Made by a program: the position numbers and the translations under genes | Notes under the pieces: generated by a model | What the model was told of the DNA's origin: nothing | Seen by the model: the letters and a program-made list of their open reading frames with translations, nothing else | The model's database searches: none | Shown here: in pieces, positions 1-12,370 of the stretch | How the letters are laid out: the number at the start of each line of letters is the position of its first letter | Position numbering within the stretch: the first letter of the stretch is position 1 | From: Chromobotia macracanthus | Taxonomy: Eukaryota > Chordata > Actinopteri > Cypriniformes > Botiidae | Assembly (NCBI GenBank): GCA_036877525.1 | Contig: JAZGTH010000058.1 | Coordinates: 11,587,501-11,651,500, forward strand | DNA length: 64,000 nucleotides | Reading direction: 5' to 3'

Positions 1-579
1 CGTTTAGCAAAGGTTAGCATGCTGACTGACAGCCTCGCTAAACAATGTAATTTAACTAATGCTTCTGAGTGTGTGTGCGTCTTGAGTGAATTGGCCTCTT
101 AGTGGATATAATGTCAATCTATAGGTCTGATCTACGACTCTCGTTTTTTTACTGGAGCAATTAAGACATAACACTGCCTTAACACCCGGCCACACATAAA
201 CACACATACACCACAGACGCCTGATTATCTGAATCAAATCTGGTCCACATTGCTGTTTATTCTGTCCACTTTACATCTTTATACTCTCCCTGACCTTCTA
301 TTAGAAGGTACTTTGTTAAGTTACAAAACTAATTGTTGATGTATCGCTATTGTGAATAAAGCTGTGTCTACTACATACATTAAACCAGAACATGCTGATT
401 TTATTACCTTTGTACGCTGCTCTAATCATTATATATTTCTATTGACTCTTCTGTACACACCTATTACAACATCTGATCAATGTGTATATTGTTTAATTCT
501 CCTGCATGCTGATTTGTTCCATGTTTATGGAGCCTCTTTCTAAACGACTTAAAGCTGCAGTGCGCAATTTCTGCTCCAC

Positions 580-720
580 TAACATCAACACAACTTCCAA
601 ATTTGTTTCCAAAACTTTAACTTCACCTTTAATTGTTAGCGAACAGGCAGCCCCGCCCCAAGCTCATGCCACTGGTTGAGAAAAAAGCTGATGTGTCAAA
701 CAGAAAGATTGACGCACCAC
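580..720 (+). repeat. Fragment of a dispersed fish repeat
   Basis: The segment starts with a TTAAAGCTGCAGTGCGCAAT-like end, resembling the start of a widespread family of non-autonomous repeats in fish. No complete second terminus was found. Family placement is from memory and uncertain. Confidence 0.3.
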
Positions 721-1185
721 AGGGTGTCTTTGTTGAGATGAATGCATTATCAATAAATGTCTCTGCATATTAAATTAAATTACATCTTTATGTGTCGTTC
801 TTGAAATTTCCTGAAAGTGTCATATGGTCGCCCTGACAATCCCATGCAGACTGCCATGGAGTTTGTCTAGGATCTGACAGCATGGCAGTATTTTAAATAA
901 CATGATATAAGGGGGACGAAGGCTCTCCGATCGTCATGAATAAATCATGCAGCAGTGAGAAATTCATCATACGGCTGCTGACTGTCTCAGCTGCTGTAAA
1001 GGGTCTGTGTGTGTTGCTCTGTAAATCAGTATGGCTGTGTCAGACCGCCCATGTCTCTGCTAAAGAAAACACTTCTTTCAGACACACATCTGTCCACAAA
1101 CCACTCAATAAAGCTCTTTCATAGTGTCAAAACATCTCTTGGGTCACTTTAACTGCAGTTACAAATTCCCCAAGTCTGTTGTTTG

Positions 1186-1290
1186 TTGGGCTGGGTGATA
1201 TGCTGAATATTAACAATACAGTCTCTATTATTTTGTTAAGCAATATAAAACGAACCAACATTGTGAATATTGTGCTGGTTCTAATGCAAT
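1186..1290 (+). mobile_element. hAT-like non-autonomous repeat fragment
   Basis: Begins TTGGGCTGGGTGATATG, which resembles the terminus of hAT-type non-autonomous repeats common in fish (typically GGGCTGGGCGATAT). AT-rich sequence follows and the other end is not clear. The second copy of this general type, near 33.7-34.06 kb, preserves the opposite terminus. Confidence 0.35.
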
Positions 1291-1680
1291 TTTTATTTGC
1301 CCATTAAGTTTCCTCAAGACTGTTTTTTCTGATTTAGACCTTGTTTAAAAAGCAATTAATTTGGGTCTTTTAATTCATCAGTTTAACAATTCACTTGTTT
1401 CCAATATATGTGTCCCGATTGTATCTGTAAACAGTTTTTTCTTCAGAAGAGTCTTTAATGGTGGAGATCTGCAACACTTATTTGCTTTTGACCGATTCTA
1501 AGTGGTGATACTGCTGGCAGTGTAAGTCTATCTCTCGCACACACACACACACAGACGGTGGTTGTAAGAGTTTGGTGCTGGAGCAGTAATTGTTTTCAGC
1601 TGTTCCCAGTAGCTGTTCTAATCTAAAGGGTGTTAAACTCAGTTGAGGTCCAGCAATGTGTTCCAGATGTCCTCTTACAG

Positions 1681-1703
1681 TGTGTGTGTGTGTGTGTGTG
1701 TGT
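1681..1703 (+). repeat. (TG)n microsatellite
   Basis: Uninterrupted run of about eleven TG dinucleotides in probable intronic DNA. Confidence 0.95.
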
Positions 1704-2271
1704 CTTCATTATTCTTGCTGTGCTGACAGCAAGAGGGAAACTTAATTTAAGACACGCAAAACATGCTACTCAGTTAAAGGCATGCTAAAATCCCCCCAGA
1801 GTATCAGTCACATGATCTGCCCCTTCTGACCCCCATCTCAGCATCAGATCTCCTGACCGAGTGACCACAGTTCTGTTTGCTGAGCTCATGTGCTTCTCCG
1901 CTTGTTTCTCACACTGTTTTCCTAAAACCAGCCTCATAAACAGCACCAAAATACAGCATCCTCACACACTCTGAACTTCACTACAGCAGTCTTCTTTCAG
2001 CTGACATGTCCTTTTTAATTTATTTTCTTCTTATTTGCTTTATTCTAATCTTTTCTTACTTCTCTACATTCTTTTCTATATTTTTAGGGTTCTATACTAC
2101 TTTTGTATTCTGTTCTTTTAATCTACACTGTCTGTTCTATTTTCTTGTTCAATTCTACTTGTGTTCTGTTACATTCTATTCTAATTGTTTTCAGTTTTTT
2201 TGTTCTATTCTATATTCTTTGTTCTATTCTGTTCTATAACATTCATCTATCTAAAGTGAGGTTGATCTCGC

Positions 2272-2274
<3 letters not shown>

Positions 2275-2303
<29 letters not shown>
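2275..2303 (+). repeat. (TG)n microsatellite
   Basis: Uninterrupted TG run of about 14 repeats. It is the first of a cluster of three simple repeats within 600 bp. Confidence 0.95.
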
Positions 2304-2306
<3 letters not shown>

Positions 2307-2445
2307 AGAGTAATAGCTTTCTGTCTCTAAAGATAGACTGTACTGCATACCTCTGTGTGTGTGTCTGTGTGTGTGTTGCTTGCAGAGTTTGACTCCAGTA
2401 AACATTCCTGCTGTCCTCCCCAGTCAGACGGAGAGATGACTTTAT

Positions 2446-2447
<2 letters not shown>

Positions 2448-2512
<65 letters not shown>
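2448..2512 (+). repeat. (CA)n microsatellite
   Basis: Run of CA dinucleotides with a single phase slip near 2480. With the TG run 150 bp upstream it forms complementary dinucleotide tracts that could pair. Confidence 0.95.
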
Positions 2513-2513
<1 letters not shown>

Positions 2514-2682
2514 GTAAATGACAGAAAAAACATTGCTTCAACACAGTGCTTGATTTATAGTGCTTAACTGATTATTTTAATTGCTATGAAAGCTAGTTGT
2601 AGTCTGAGCATGCATGAGTGTTTTGCGTGAAAGACATTATCTTAGTTTAAATTACACAGCATAATCTACACTTATCCCACCC

Positions 2683-2708
2683 AGAGAGAGAGAGAGAGAG
2701 GAGAGACA

Positions 2709-2797
<89 letters not shown>

Positions 2798-2810
2798 AGA
2801 GAGAGAGAGT

Positions 2811-2861
<51 letters not shown>
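2683..2861 (+). repeat. (GA)n purine tract
   Basis: About 180 bp of almost pure GA repeats with scattered C and T interruptions. All open frames reading Arg-Glu or Ser-Leu repeats here are artefacts of the repeat. Confidence 0.95.
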
Positions 2862-2862
<1 letters not shown>

Positions 2863-5800
2863 ATCTTACATGATCATATTTGCTCTGGGAATCTGTTGTG
2901 TTGTTCAAACATCTGAACATTACTGTATTAATCTTTGATGTAGAGTAACAGAAAATAAAAAATAATTTTCAGATTTGACTTTAAAGTAAAAAATAACCAA
3001 AAAAGAAAAATATTAAGATCATAATAAAAAGGTCCCTGTAATAGGATGTAATTCATGGTTACATATCTTGACATATTTAGAATCATGATATTAATAACTG
3101 AAATGGTATTTTTAAATGCAAAACCTTAAACATTAATATAAATATTAGATTTGTAATAACTTTGCACACACATTTTTGTCATCGATTTACTTACATTGTC
3201 TCTCTCTCTCTCTGTCTCTCTCAGAATTTGGCAGCTGCAGGAAAACAGATTCTCCTGTCTTCACTTAGTCATGGTTATTTACCCATGAATCAATTAATGA
3301 AACAACAAGGAACCAATTAGCCGATATGAAGATGTATATTGTGTACTGTTCACAGTGATATGCAGCAGTACAGTTTAAAGTACAAGTTCAAGCACACTTT
3401 TAAGAAAATGAAAATTGCAAATGAGATCGCTCAATATCTCAGTTGTTTCTCTTAAGACACTAATGAGAATAAATACAGAACAAATGGAGACTTAAAACTC
3501 TTGCTTCTCAGATTTTCCTCCTGAAAATTCTCACATTTCTCATGACATTTTCAAAACCACATCATGTGAGCTGTGCTACAGTACCTGCATTCATTTACAG
3601 CAGTCTTACTGTAAGTCAACAATGAAATCAATTGTCTGTTTTTTTATTTCTTCTGAATTTTAGGAGAAATATGTGGGGTCTGTGGGGTATTGACAGTCAC
3701 CATAATATTAATAACTGTGAGTACTGATATCATGTTAATACTACACATATGATAATATAATGAAGAATTCATTATATGGTTTATTGCACCTGTTTAACAT
3801 TTTGCCTTAACAGCCACTGTTCACTGTTGTGGCTGTTACCTATCACAAAATAAATTAAAGATGGACTGATAGCATTATTTATTTAGTTATTTTGTAAAAA
3901 ATGTCAAGAGATAAAATGAATTATTTTGCTCATGATAATTGTGTAGTGAAAAATCAGTTTTCATGACAACCCTGCTTGAAATACTTAGTAGATAAAACAC
4001 AACTGTGAACTCCACTAAACAAGTCTAAACAAAACCTTGAGAAACCGGAACATAAAGATACATTCCACTCACTCTCGTCAGAGCATTTAAAGTGATGAAT
4101 ACTCAACCGTAAGTACTGAACGCACTGCAGAGACTCAGTGAGCTAACACAGGTGATGTGCCAAATCTTCCATTAGCCCTTTCAAAAGCAGTCGATGACGA
4201 TCTCTCATCTCTTCATTAGCATACAGTACAGTATCTCGCTAGCCCTGAATGTGTGATGTCACTGGCTTAATAATTAAAGTGGTGCAGCGTATTTTTCATA
4301 ATCATAGCAACCCTGTTTGATATTGATAATTAACGTGAAAAACCCTGCAAATACTGGCCAGTGCTTACATAGTCACCAATACAGAGCAACTCTGTCCATA
4401 AGTCATGTGTGAGTTTTTAAAACCAGCATAAAGCAAAAAACAAACAACAGCCTTTACAACTAAAAAGTACATATATTGTACAACACCAGTCGGCTACTTT
4501 ATTATTAACAGAATTATACTGTTTAATGGAGGCTAAGTGACATCAGCTCAACCTTCCTCTTGATGCATTTGTGTGCATTAACATTTTTGAATCTTCATAA
4601 TAAAACATTCTTTGCCTCAACACATTCAAACCTCAGAGATTTCATTTCTTCATGATAATTTAATTCCACTGATTTAATGTTTACATTGTAAACATCGTAA
4701 TTAGTTCAAGCAAAAACAGACATTAAATAATACGTCTATCTGCTCTTCTATTAATGGAAATCCTGTCACACACGTCAAAACTCAAAAATTGATTCTGGTT
4801 GAAAAATAAACAGGGATCTTCAGAGTTCTTTGCTTGTTTTCCGTCTCCTTGCGTGTCGCTGACATTTAAAAAAGACAAAGACATCAGAAAGAATCAGCAT
4901 GCTTTTGAAAAGTTCAAAGTTCAAGCAGCTCTCTTTTTCTCTGTCTTCCACTCGACAGCCAACCCTCAAGAGAGACCAACAGAGAAAGACAATGTGCAGA
5001 TCACACAGCGACAATCTGTACCAGTTTCTCTTAACCTTAAACAGGTTTCAACATGAGCACTTGCTGTTAAAAAGACAACTCGACCCGTGCAGCCAATCTC
5101 CATTTAACGCAGAAAAAACATTATAATAACCTCAGTCATTCTCAGTCAATGAGAAAACTCACAGGGTGCCTAGCCAATCATGCAGTGGATCAGATACGGC
5201 TCGATCAAACAGCAGAATCAGGTTCTGACCGGGCCAGAGCATGAGGTGCCTATCACCAGAGCTTTCTCTGTACAGCATCTGTGGAGTCTGACATTACAGC
5301 ACAGCTGAATTTCCATGAATTTATTCCAGTGATAAGACTGATTCATTCTGAATGTAAAGCAAACAGGAACCCAAACTGAAGTGAGAACAAACAAAAAAAA
5401 TCATCACAGCCAGACCACAACAGTCAGGCTGAAGATAAGCCCAACCAAGAGCTCCAGCCAGGCCGGAGTCAGACTGCATAAATCTGCATGTCCTGTCTGG
5501 ATCCTTTCAAAGAACTCATGAAATCAAAGTCTGAGTTTTGTGGCTTTTAGTCCGTGTCTGTCAGCTTTGATGCCATCAGTATGCTAGGGAAAGTTGACAC
5601 ATTTTTTCAGATTTATGCATTAAATATTTACAGTCTTTCTCTTCTGGGAATATGAGCTATGTTTGGAATGTAAAACTGGCATACTACATACTCAATACTG
5701 CACGTGTACTGTATACTAATTTCCACAGATAATACGTGAAACAAGTATGCATTATTCCACGATAAACACTGATAACCTCATCATGTTGAATCGTATTATC

Positions 5801-6744
5801 TCAGTTTATTGTGTATTAAAATATATAATAAATTGGCAGTGATGGATGTCTCTGGCCACCAGCACTGTACAGGCAGTACCAGCAGTTCTCGTAAGACTGT
5901 AATATCCTGCACTCTTTGAGGTCCCGGGCCACAGCAATGCTCACACAAACGGAATGCACAATCTGTCTTATAAAATACAAACTGCAGCTTTCTCCCTACC
6001 TTTGCATTGCAGAGGCTGCTCTGATTGGCTACTGAAGCTGTCAATCATTTAAGGAGCGCAGGTAATGTAAGGCACCAGCTGCAGATATTAGCTCTTTAAC
6101 TGAATGATGTACTTTTTTATCGGCTATAATCATCTGCATGCAGAAAAACGCGACAGGAACAGAGCGCGCTCTCAGCCAGAGACCGTTTTTACATTTATCA
6201 TCCGTGCTAAGAATAGTTTCTCGAACGCAGCAGAAGCGCAGAGCTAATGCTGACTGCAGTGAACGTCCACCACCAAACACCAAGAAACATCATGTAAATA
6301 AGAATCTCCGCTGGCCCCTTTTTTCTTTTGAAAACTTTGTCTTTTCTGTACAGAGGTTGTGTTCGGCAGGGCTCTCTCCTCACACTCCGTCTTACTGATA
6401 CACACAATGCTCTCATTGTGCTAGTGGCCCACTGTGGGGCTGAAGGGACCTTGTGTGTGTGTGTGTCTCAGAGAGCTCAGAGGTGATATATAACCATCAT
6501 AATCTGGGTAATTACAGTCTCAGATGAGCACACTGTCTGAGAGCAAGAGAGAGCGAGAGAGAGATACAGTAACACACAGACAGTCTCTTAAGGTCAACAG
6601 CATATTTACACTGACCCTGCTTCCCAGGTTTTTAGACATTGTCTTAACGTTACTGCTTGGTTATAAGAATGGTATTTAATTGTTTTACATTTTGTAACTT
6701 TTTAAGTGTTCCATTAACAACTTAAGAATAACGTTTTTGATATA

Positions 6745-6745
<1 letters not shown>

Positions 6746-6802
<57 letters not shown>
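6746..6802 (+). repeat. (AT)n microsatellite
   Basis: About 28 uninterrupted AT repeats. Confidence 0.95.
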
Positions 6803-6807
<5 letters not shown>

Positions 6808-7083
6808 AAAAACATTCCACAAATGTTACTGCAAGAACATTTTTGATATACAGCATTCCCCCACACTGCAGTGAACTCATCTTAACATCAATTGTCAAAC
6901 TGTCAAAGACATAATATTGTTTTATGTTGTTACCAGGACTTTGATCTGTAAGTATCTGTTAGTTTTATTCCTTTCACTATTTTATTGTTTACTATGTACA
7001 ACCTCACTAACAACCTCAAAACCACCCTTCAAAATTGTTGAGAGGTGTGTTGAAGCTCTGATGTTAGTCATAAGAAAGGTCCT

Positions 7084-7085
<2 letters not shown>

Positions 7086-7115
<30 letters not shown>
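7086..7115 (+). repeat. (AC)n microsatellite
   Basis: About 15 AC repeats without interruption. Confidence 0.95.
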
Positions 7116-7117
<2 letters not shown>

Positions 7118-7689
7118 TTCCTTTGACAGTCTTTGTTCATGATAAAACAGCATGTCAGTTTTTAAACACGAACCCTCTCCAGCTGAGCGACATTCATCTG
7201 TTTAAAAGAAGACAAAGAATATTGTAAAACAAAAGACCTTCCACTCAGCTCTCAGACTCCTCTGTATTCACAAGGGCTCTTGAAAACCCAAACAGCTCAC
7301 AGGCGCATTAAAAAACATGCGTTTCTTCACAAGTCACTGCGATGACACAGTTGTGCCCTGAGGTCAGCAGGTTAATGTCGGCCACGCTGCTCTCCTATTG
7401 GCTGCTGCTCCAGTATTATATTCTGGGCTATTGCAGATAAAGAGAGCCCTCATTTCAAAGTATCATTGGCCTTTATCCCGGGGCAAGGGCTCTCGCACTC
7501 AGTCTTTCTCTCTCTTCCTCTGCCTCTCTTCTCCTAATAAATTAGGGATGAGGAACAGATGCACCGTTGAAATTAGTTACTCTTAAGCATTAAAATCTTC
7601 AGTCAATTTTGACCAAAATGTTTCTCTAAAACCTCACAAATTTGGTAATTTTAAATGGTGCTAACCTGAGGAACACTATTCTCATGAAG

Positions 7690-7742
7690 GTGGTTGCCTG
7701 GCCATTGCTATGTGGTTGCTAGGGTGTCCTGGTTGGTTGCTT
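7690..7742 (+). repeat. GGTTGCTAGGGTG-type dispersed repeat
   Basis: Short stretch built from GTGGTTGC and GCTAGGGTGT words, a pattern often seen in fish genomes. A longer relative lies at 40915-41047. Confidence 0.45.
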
Positions 7743-8351
7743 GCTGACCCAAATAAAAAAACATCCTTGATATTTTGCAAATGAAATGTTTCTCATTTAT
7801 TATGTTTATTTTTTGATCTAGCACACTGCTCCTCAAACAAGCACACAATTGAAGATTTTGTCTGTGGCAAAAAAAGGCATGGGATTTTACATAATACATT
7901 TTAATACTTAAGGTTAGTGGTTTGTTCAAATATCTCACTCTAATTACATCTGTAATGCTCGCCTTAACAAACACCACTAATTAATGATAAGACTGAACAC
8001 AGTTAAGCAAGCATCTCTCTGGAGTCTGTGTGCAGCTGTGTCTGGAGAAAACACAAACTTAATCCTGCAGAACAGAAGTCACTACTGACCACAGACACAA
8101 GCTCTCTGTACGTCCCCAAAAATCACTCTTACACTTTTTTGTCACTCCAGCATGCAAGTGGATGTGAGAGAGCACAGTGTGAAAAACACAGCAGAGCTGA
8201 GCGATGTACTCGGACAATCCAGGCACCACCTTTACTGTAATCACAGCTAAACTGTGTTATTCTTTTTTCTGCATACACAATAGACAGGTGTGTATGCTTG
8301 CCTCAAAATCAACCCATTTTCTGTAAATTGACATATTTCAACAAGAAAAAG

Positions 8352-8591
8352 TACACTCTTTAAAAAAAGGTGCTTCATAATGCCCAATTTTTGGCTGTAT
8401 GGTTCCATTCTACCATCTGCAGAACCTTTCTGTTTCACAACAGGTTCTTTATAGTGGAAAAGGTTCTTTACACTATAAAAAGGGTAAGAAAAATGGTTTC
8501 TTCTAAAAACCTGAACTAAATGTCTCTTCGGGGAACCAAAACTGGGTCTTCTATGGCATCGCTGTTAAGAAGCTTTATTTTTAAGAGTGTA
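8352..8591 (+). mobile_element. 240-bp non-autonomous element with terminal inverted repeats
   Basis: The left end TACACTCTTTAAAAAAAGG and the reverse complement of the right end (TACACTCTTAAAAATAAAG) match closely, giving terminal inverted repeats of about 25 bp. The inside is rich in GGTTCTTTA and AGAACC words, as in a MITE-like family common in cyprinids. No transposase is present. No target-site duplication was convincingly identified. Confidence 0.65.
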
Positions 8592-9439
8592 GGGCAGGAC
8601 TTTCATCTGTCAGGAACTGAAGGAACTGATCTCAGTAGAATTACATATCAAAACAGAGTCAGGAGGTTGGAGGAATTGAAAAGGTAAAAGGGCCATAGAG
8701 TTGTTTCTGAGCTGCAGCAAGTTATTATATTTGATATAGGATTATTAAAAACAAACATTTTTGTGCAGTGCTGAATCAAGACCAAGAATGTGTCTGAGAT
8801 AGCAAACATGGTCCATTTTGATTTCTTGTTGACATTAAGAGCGTGGCACCAGATTTTCTCTTTAATCTTATTGCTCTCTCTCTCGCTCTGTTTGTTTGAC
8901 ATACAGCACAAACTCGGTGGCAGGAGAGACAGCTTTAGCTAATGGCTTTTTAATGGGCTGCTGGTTTCTTCTGTCTCCAAGCTGATGGCCGCCACTTACC
9001 CTAAACACACAGACACACGCAAACGGTGGACAGAAACAGAGTCGCTTGCACTCTGTCTTGTCTTTTGAAAGAGACTTAGAAGCCTCTCTCCACTAACAAC
9101 ATCCCGGCCCTCTACAGGCTGAAGTCACAACCGGTTCCATCAGTCATTCCACTCTGATGAAGACAGACGGATCTGTAATTTTACAAGTCACTTTCACACA
9201 GAGAAATGAATAAACGTGTCTTGTTCTTACAACAGAGCGATGGGTCTAAAAAATGTGTGTGAACTTCCTGTAAACAACCTAACCAAGTGCCATAATGCAT
9301 TATTCCTAAAAATATAAAATCCCACAGAGGAAAGTGAAAGGGACAATTTACTGAGAAAACAAAACAATTGTATGAGATGTATGGGCACACTTTTAGTACT
9401 AAATGAAGTGTAAAAGCGTCTGGTCTAAATTTGTTTTGT

Positions 9440-9590
9440 TCTTAGGACAATACTGTATTTCCCAAAACATCTCCTTTTGTGCTCTGTCATATGGGTTTGA
9501 ACTAACAAGGTGAGGGTGAGAAAAGGGTGAGAAAGTGATAACAGTTTTGTCAGTAAATTGTTTCTTTAACACAATGCCAGAGAACAGCTT
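9440..9590 (-). repeat. Dispersed fish repeat fragment (CTCACCCTCA family)
   Basis: Read on the minus strand, it contains a CTCACCCTCA word, then CAAACCCATATGACA, then AGCACAAAAGGAGAT. The same order of words occurs near 20160-20290 and 30265-30362, and related sequence near 29040-29230, so this is one family with at least three or four copies in the window. Confidence 0.5.
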
Positions 9591-9807
9591 CAGTAAAGAT
9601 GTTATGTAATCAAATGAAAACACATTTTGTGAAGTATGATTGTTTGTTGTTATGAAATATTCCTTTATAACGGAGAACTGAAGTCAGTGGAACATGCAGT
9701 CACATTCAGAAAAGCAGGTACATCTCGTGTGCTGGCTGGACTCTCCGCTGGACACCGAAGCGCACTGACCAAATCTTAAAAAGCAACTCACACAGAGAGA
9801 CTGTTGT

Positions 9808-9857
9808 ACTTATAAATGACTTATAAATGACTTATAAATGACTTATAAATGACTTAT
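9808..9857 (+). repeat. 11-bp tandem repeat
   Basis: Four and a half copies of ACTTATAAATG, without mismatches. It lies about 250 bp inside the presumed first intron of the unc5c-like gene. Confidence 0.95.
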
Positions 9858-10100
9858 CCAGACTGACGTCTGAGTGAGAAGAACATTAAAAAGCGCATGC
9901 AGCAACCCATATCACTGCATGAAACGAAATAATAAGTGACAGCACAGACCGACCTAAAACTAAATAATAAAACGATGTTAAACTCTACACAATATATCAG
10001 ATGTCATTTAAGTGATTTAAATGACATTTGTGCATACAAATCCCTTGAACCAGACCGGATCTCTCCATATCGGGTTAGTCTTGGTCTTCGGTGGTCTTAC

Positions 10101-10194
10101 CTTGCGCGTGAAGTATCTGCAGCAGCCCCCACGACCAGAGAAACTGAAGCACTAATCCACATCTGAAGGTCTGAGCACGGCCGTGGTCGCCCAT
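10101..10194 (-). CDS. unc5c: First coding exon of a secreted/membrane protein, probably netrin receptor UNC5C (partial)
   Basis: The minus strand reads an ATG at 10194 followed by 31 codons and one extra base, then a consensus donor (AAG, then GTAAGA) at 10100. The peptide begins MGDHGRAQTFRCGL and continues with a leucine- and tryptophan-rich hydrophobic core ending ILHAQ: a classic signal peptide. Human UNC5C starts with a similar signal peptide containing RCGL and ending in Gln before an Asp; the phase-1 G left here would open an Asp codon. UNC5C is a transmembrane netrin receptor with Ig, thrombospondin, ZU5 and death domains that mediates axon repulsion. The neighbour stpg2, upstream and on the same strand, is also the neighbour of UNC5C in human. 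DCC is the main alternative, because DCC follows MEX3C in human and its signal peptide also has an Arg-Cys. No later exon is inside the window. Confidence 0.5.
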
Positions 10195-10790
10195 CACTTG
10201 TCTGGACTTTGAGAACTCCTCGTTGTATGTTCGTCTCTTCGGTTTGTTCAGCAGAGAGAGAACAGACGTCGTTGCGCGTCCCGGTTCTCCGTCAACGATC
10301 CTTCTGTGTGTGTTCCTCCGGGAGCGAGCAGGAGAAGGTCCCGGGACCGGACGAGTCGAGCGCTACCGGGGGTGAGGAGCGATGCGTCGCCGCTCTCCAG
10401 CGCTCATCTATGCGCTCTGTCGCTGCCGTCTGCATGTGTCGGTCATCAGTTCAACACGGGCGCTCAACACTGTATGATGGTGGCTGGTGTTGGTTCTGTC
10501 TGGATGTGCTCACATGAGCTGGAGATCCTTACTGAGGTTCCAGCCGAATATGAACAGCTTCAGGTCCGTTTCTAGGTTGAACCCGAATCCACCTGCCCGC
10601 CTCTGCCCTCCGCCGGCTGCTTCAAACACTGGGCGCGGACTCTGCCCGGATCTTCTGCCCGCCTGCCTGCTGACTGCTGCCTGCACTGTACAGAGAAGAT
10701 TGAGCTTATGTGACCCTGTTGCGTTTCAGGGGTGTAACTCAGTCCTCACCCGCCCCCCTGAACCAACCCAGAAACATCCAGACTAGTGAC
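10195..10790 (-). promoter_or_regulatory. CpG island / 5' UTR and promoter of the unc5c-like gene
   Basis: In contrast to the AT-rich surroundings, this segment is GC-rich with many CpG dinucleotides, directly upstream (minus sense) of the signal-peptide exon. It is therefore read as the 5' UTR and CpG-island promoter. The plus-strand open frames across 10209-10786 are long because GC-rich DNA has few stop codons; they match no known family. The transcription start cannot be placed. Confidence 0.6.
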
Positions 10791-12122
10791 CTCCAAAAGC
10801 GCTTCACTTTTTATTCATTAGGTAACATTAGGAACTTTAAATAAGGTTCTTAAATGTCCCCTAGCTGAAAACCCCAGATGATTCAGTTTCTATTAAACTC
10901 AATATAGTATCATTAAATTACATTTTTACTTAAAACAATTATTTAGTTTATTCATTTAGCTATTACTTAAGTTAGGAAACATTTTTAAAGAACAGGGTTC
11001 AATGATTCAATTTAAACGCATGTGTATTAGTTTAGCAGCCATTCAGGCTGTTATTAAAATTATCTTTACCCAGGGAGAAAGTTCAAGAAACTATTTCTCT
11101 ACAGAACAACATCTTATAACTAAAAAACATATTATTAGTTCATATGCATTCAAATTGTTAAAATTAGAAATGTCATGAAATGTTATACTTTCATATATAC
11201 TTTATAATTGCTTGCTTGTAAATTGATTGCAGACTGTACTTTAAAGCAGATCAGCTTTAAATGCATTATTATTAATATTCTTATTTTATTATAATTATTA
11301 TTATAAGCACATACACTTATATATGTATATCAACTGGTAATCATATAATGCTCGCTATAGACCTAAAGCTGTACAGTGTTACCCATGTCAATAACTGATC
11401 AAATGTCTTTTCACAGTAAAATAAATGCATGCGATTCAGAATTTGATACACAGTGAGGTACGTTACATTCCTGATCGTGTTACATTTGTGTTATTGATAA
11501 ACAGAAAGTTACATCAGATGCAGGTACGAAATCTTTCAGCCAGCCCACAGACTGAACTGATATCAGCTATGACATCACACCTCAAAAATGCAATCCAGAC
11601 GAACAATATGCAGGCAAACACACACACACACACTTGAACAAATACAATCTTCTGAAGGCTCACTGTGTCAGCGTTATCTGTTCATTCTATTCAACATGAC
11701 CGTAACCGAGTCCAAGTCGCTGTTGTGAAGATAATTCAGTTATGGCTGTGATCACGCTCCGCTTCCCTAGGTAAGATTTCCATCCCAGCCTCCATAACCC
11801 CAAAACATCCTCCACGCGCCCTCACAGGTTACAGAGGAGCGAGTATGCATCAGGAAATGAGTTCAGCTGAGAAAAGCTGCAGCAAACCTTCGCTTTGTCA
11901 GAATCACTTTAGAGCAAAACTCAATGTTTGACAGACACACAGCGTTTGGTGATTGACATCCTCTATCTGTGTACTGCACCAGTGTGTGTGTGTATGTGTG
12001 TGTGAGAGAGATTTCTCTTTACAGTTACATCAGTACATTTAGCTTCAATATATAAGGTCGAATTGAGTCACCTTGAAGAAAATTACCTCCATAAAATGAG
12101 TTTGTGATTGGATTCAACCCAT

Positions 12123-12142
12123 CACACACACACACACACACG
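12123..12142 (+). repeat. (AC)n microsatellite
   Basis: Ten AC repeats. Confidence 0.9.
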
Positions 12143-12179
12143 TCTGTCGTCTTTGAGAAACAGACATTGAGTGAGAGAT

Positions 12180-12370
12180 CAAGAAAGTGAAGTGGTTCTG
12201 ACTTGTCTCAGAACCGGGCTCTCTCTCTCACCCGCGGGTCACCTCAGCTCTCTTTAGGTGCTGAACTGCATCAGTGTGACAGGGCTGTTATTTTAATGAG
12301 TCAGACGCGGGGTCACCCGCACACGCTCGGGTGATAATCAGACGTGTCTGACTTCACAGTTTAACATCCT
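12180..12370. promoter_or_regulatory. CpG-bearing patch, candidate regulatory element
   Basis: A short segment with more CpG and higher GC than its flanks. It contains CGCGGGTCACC and GGGGTCACCCGC words (nuclear-receptor-like half sites) and a TGAGTCA AP-1-like site. It lies about 2 kb upstream of the unc5c-like CpG island. This is inference from composition only. Confidence 0.25.

Larger units (their letters stand above)
1..10100 (-). other. Non-coding, probable intron 1 of the unc5c-like gene
   Basis: No exon with a recognisable protein and matching splice sites was found on either strand. The stretch is downstream (minus sense) of the splice donor at 10100, so it is read as the beginning of a long first intron. 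It holds microsatellites, a 240-bp inverted-repeat element at 8352-8591, an 11-bp tandem repeat at 9808-9857 and a dispersed repeat fragment near 9440-9590. The short open frames here are broken by low-complexity sequence or look like no known family. The intron reading depends on the exon call at 10101-10194. Confidence 0.5.

Noticed and set aside
2006..2330. Phe/Leu-rich plus-strand frames suggesting a membrane protein
   Set aside because: TTCTATTCT-type low-complexity DNA read as hydrophobic residues, running into a TG repeat.
10209..10786. Plus-strand frames of 89-102 codons
   Set aside because: Stop-poor CpG island; the convincing start and donor are on the other strand and no domain is seen.
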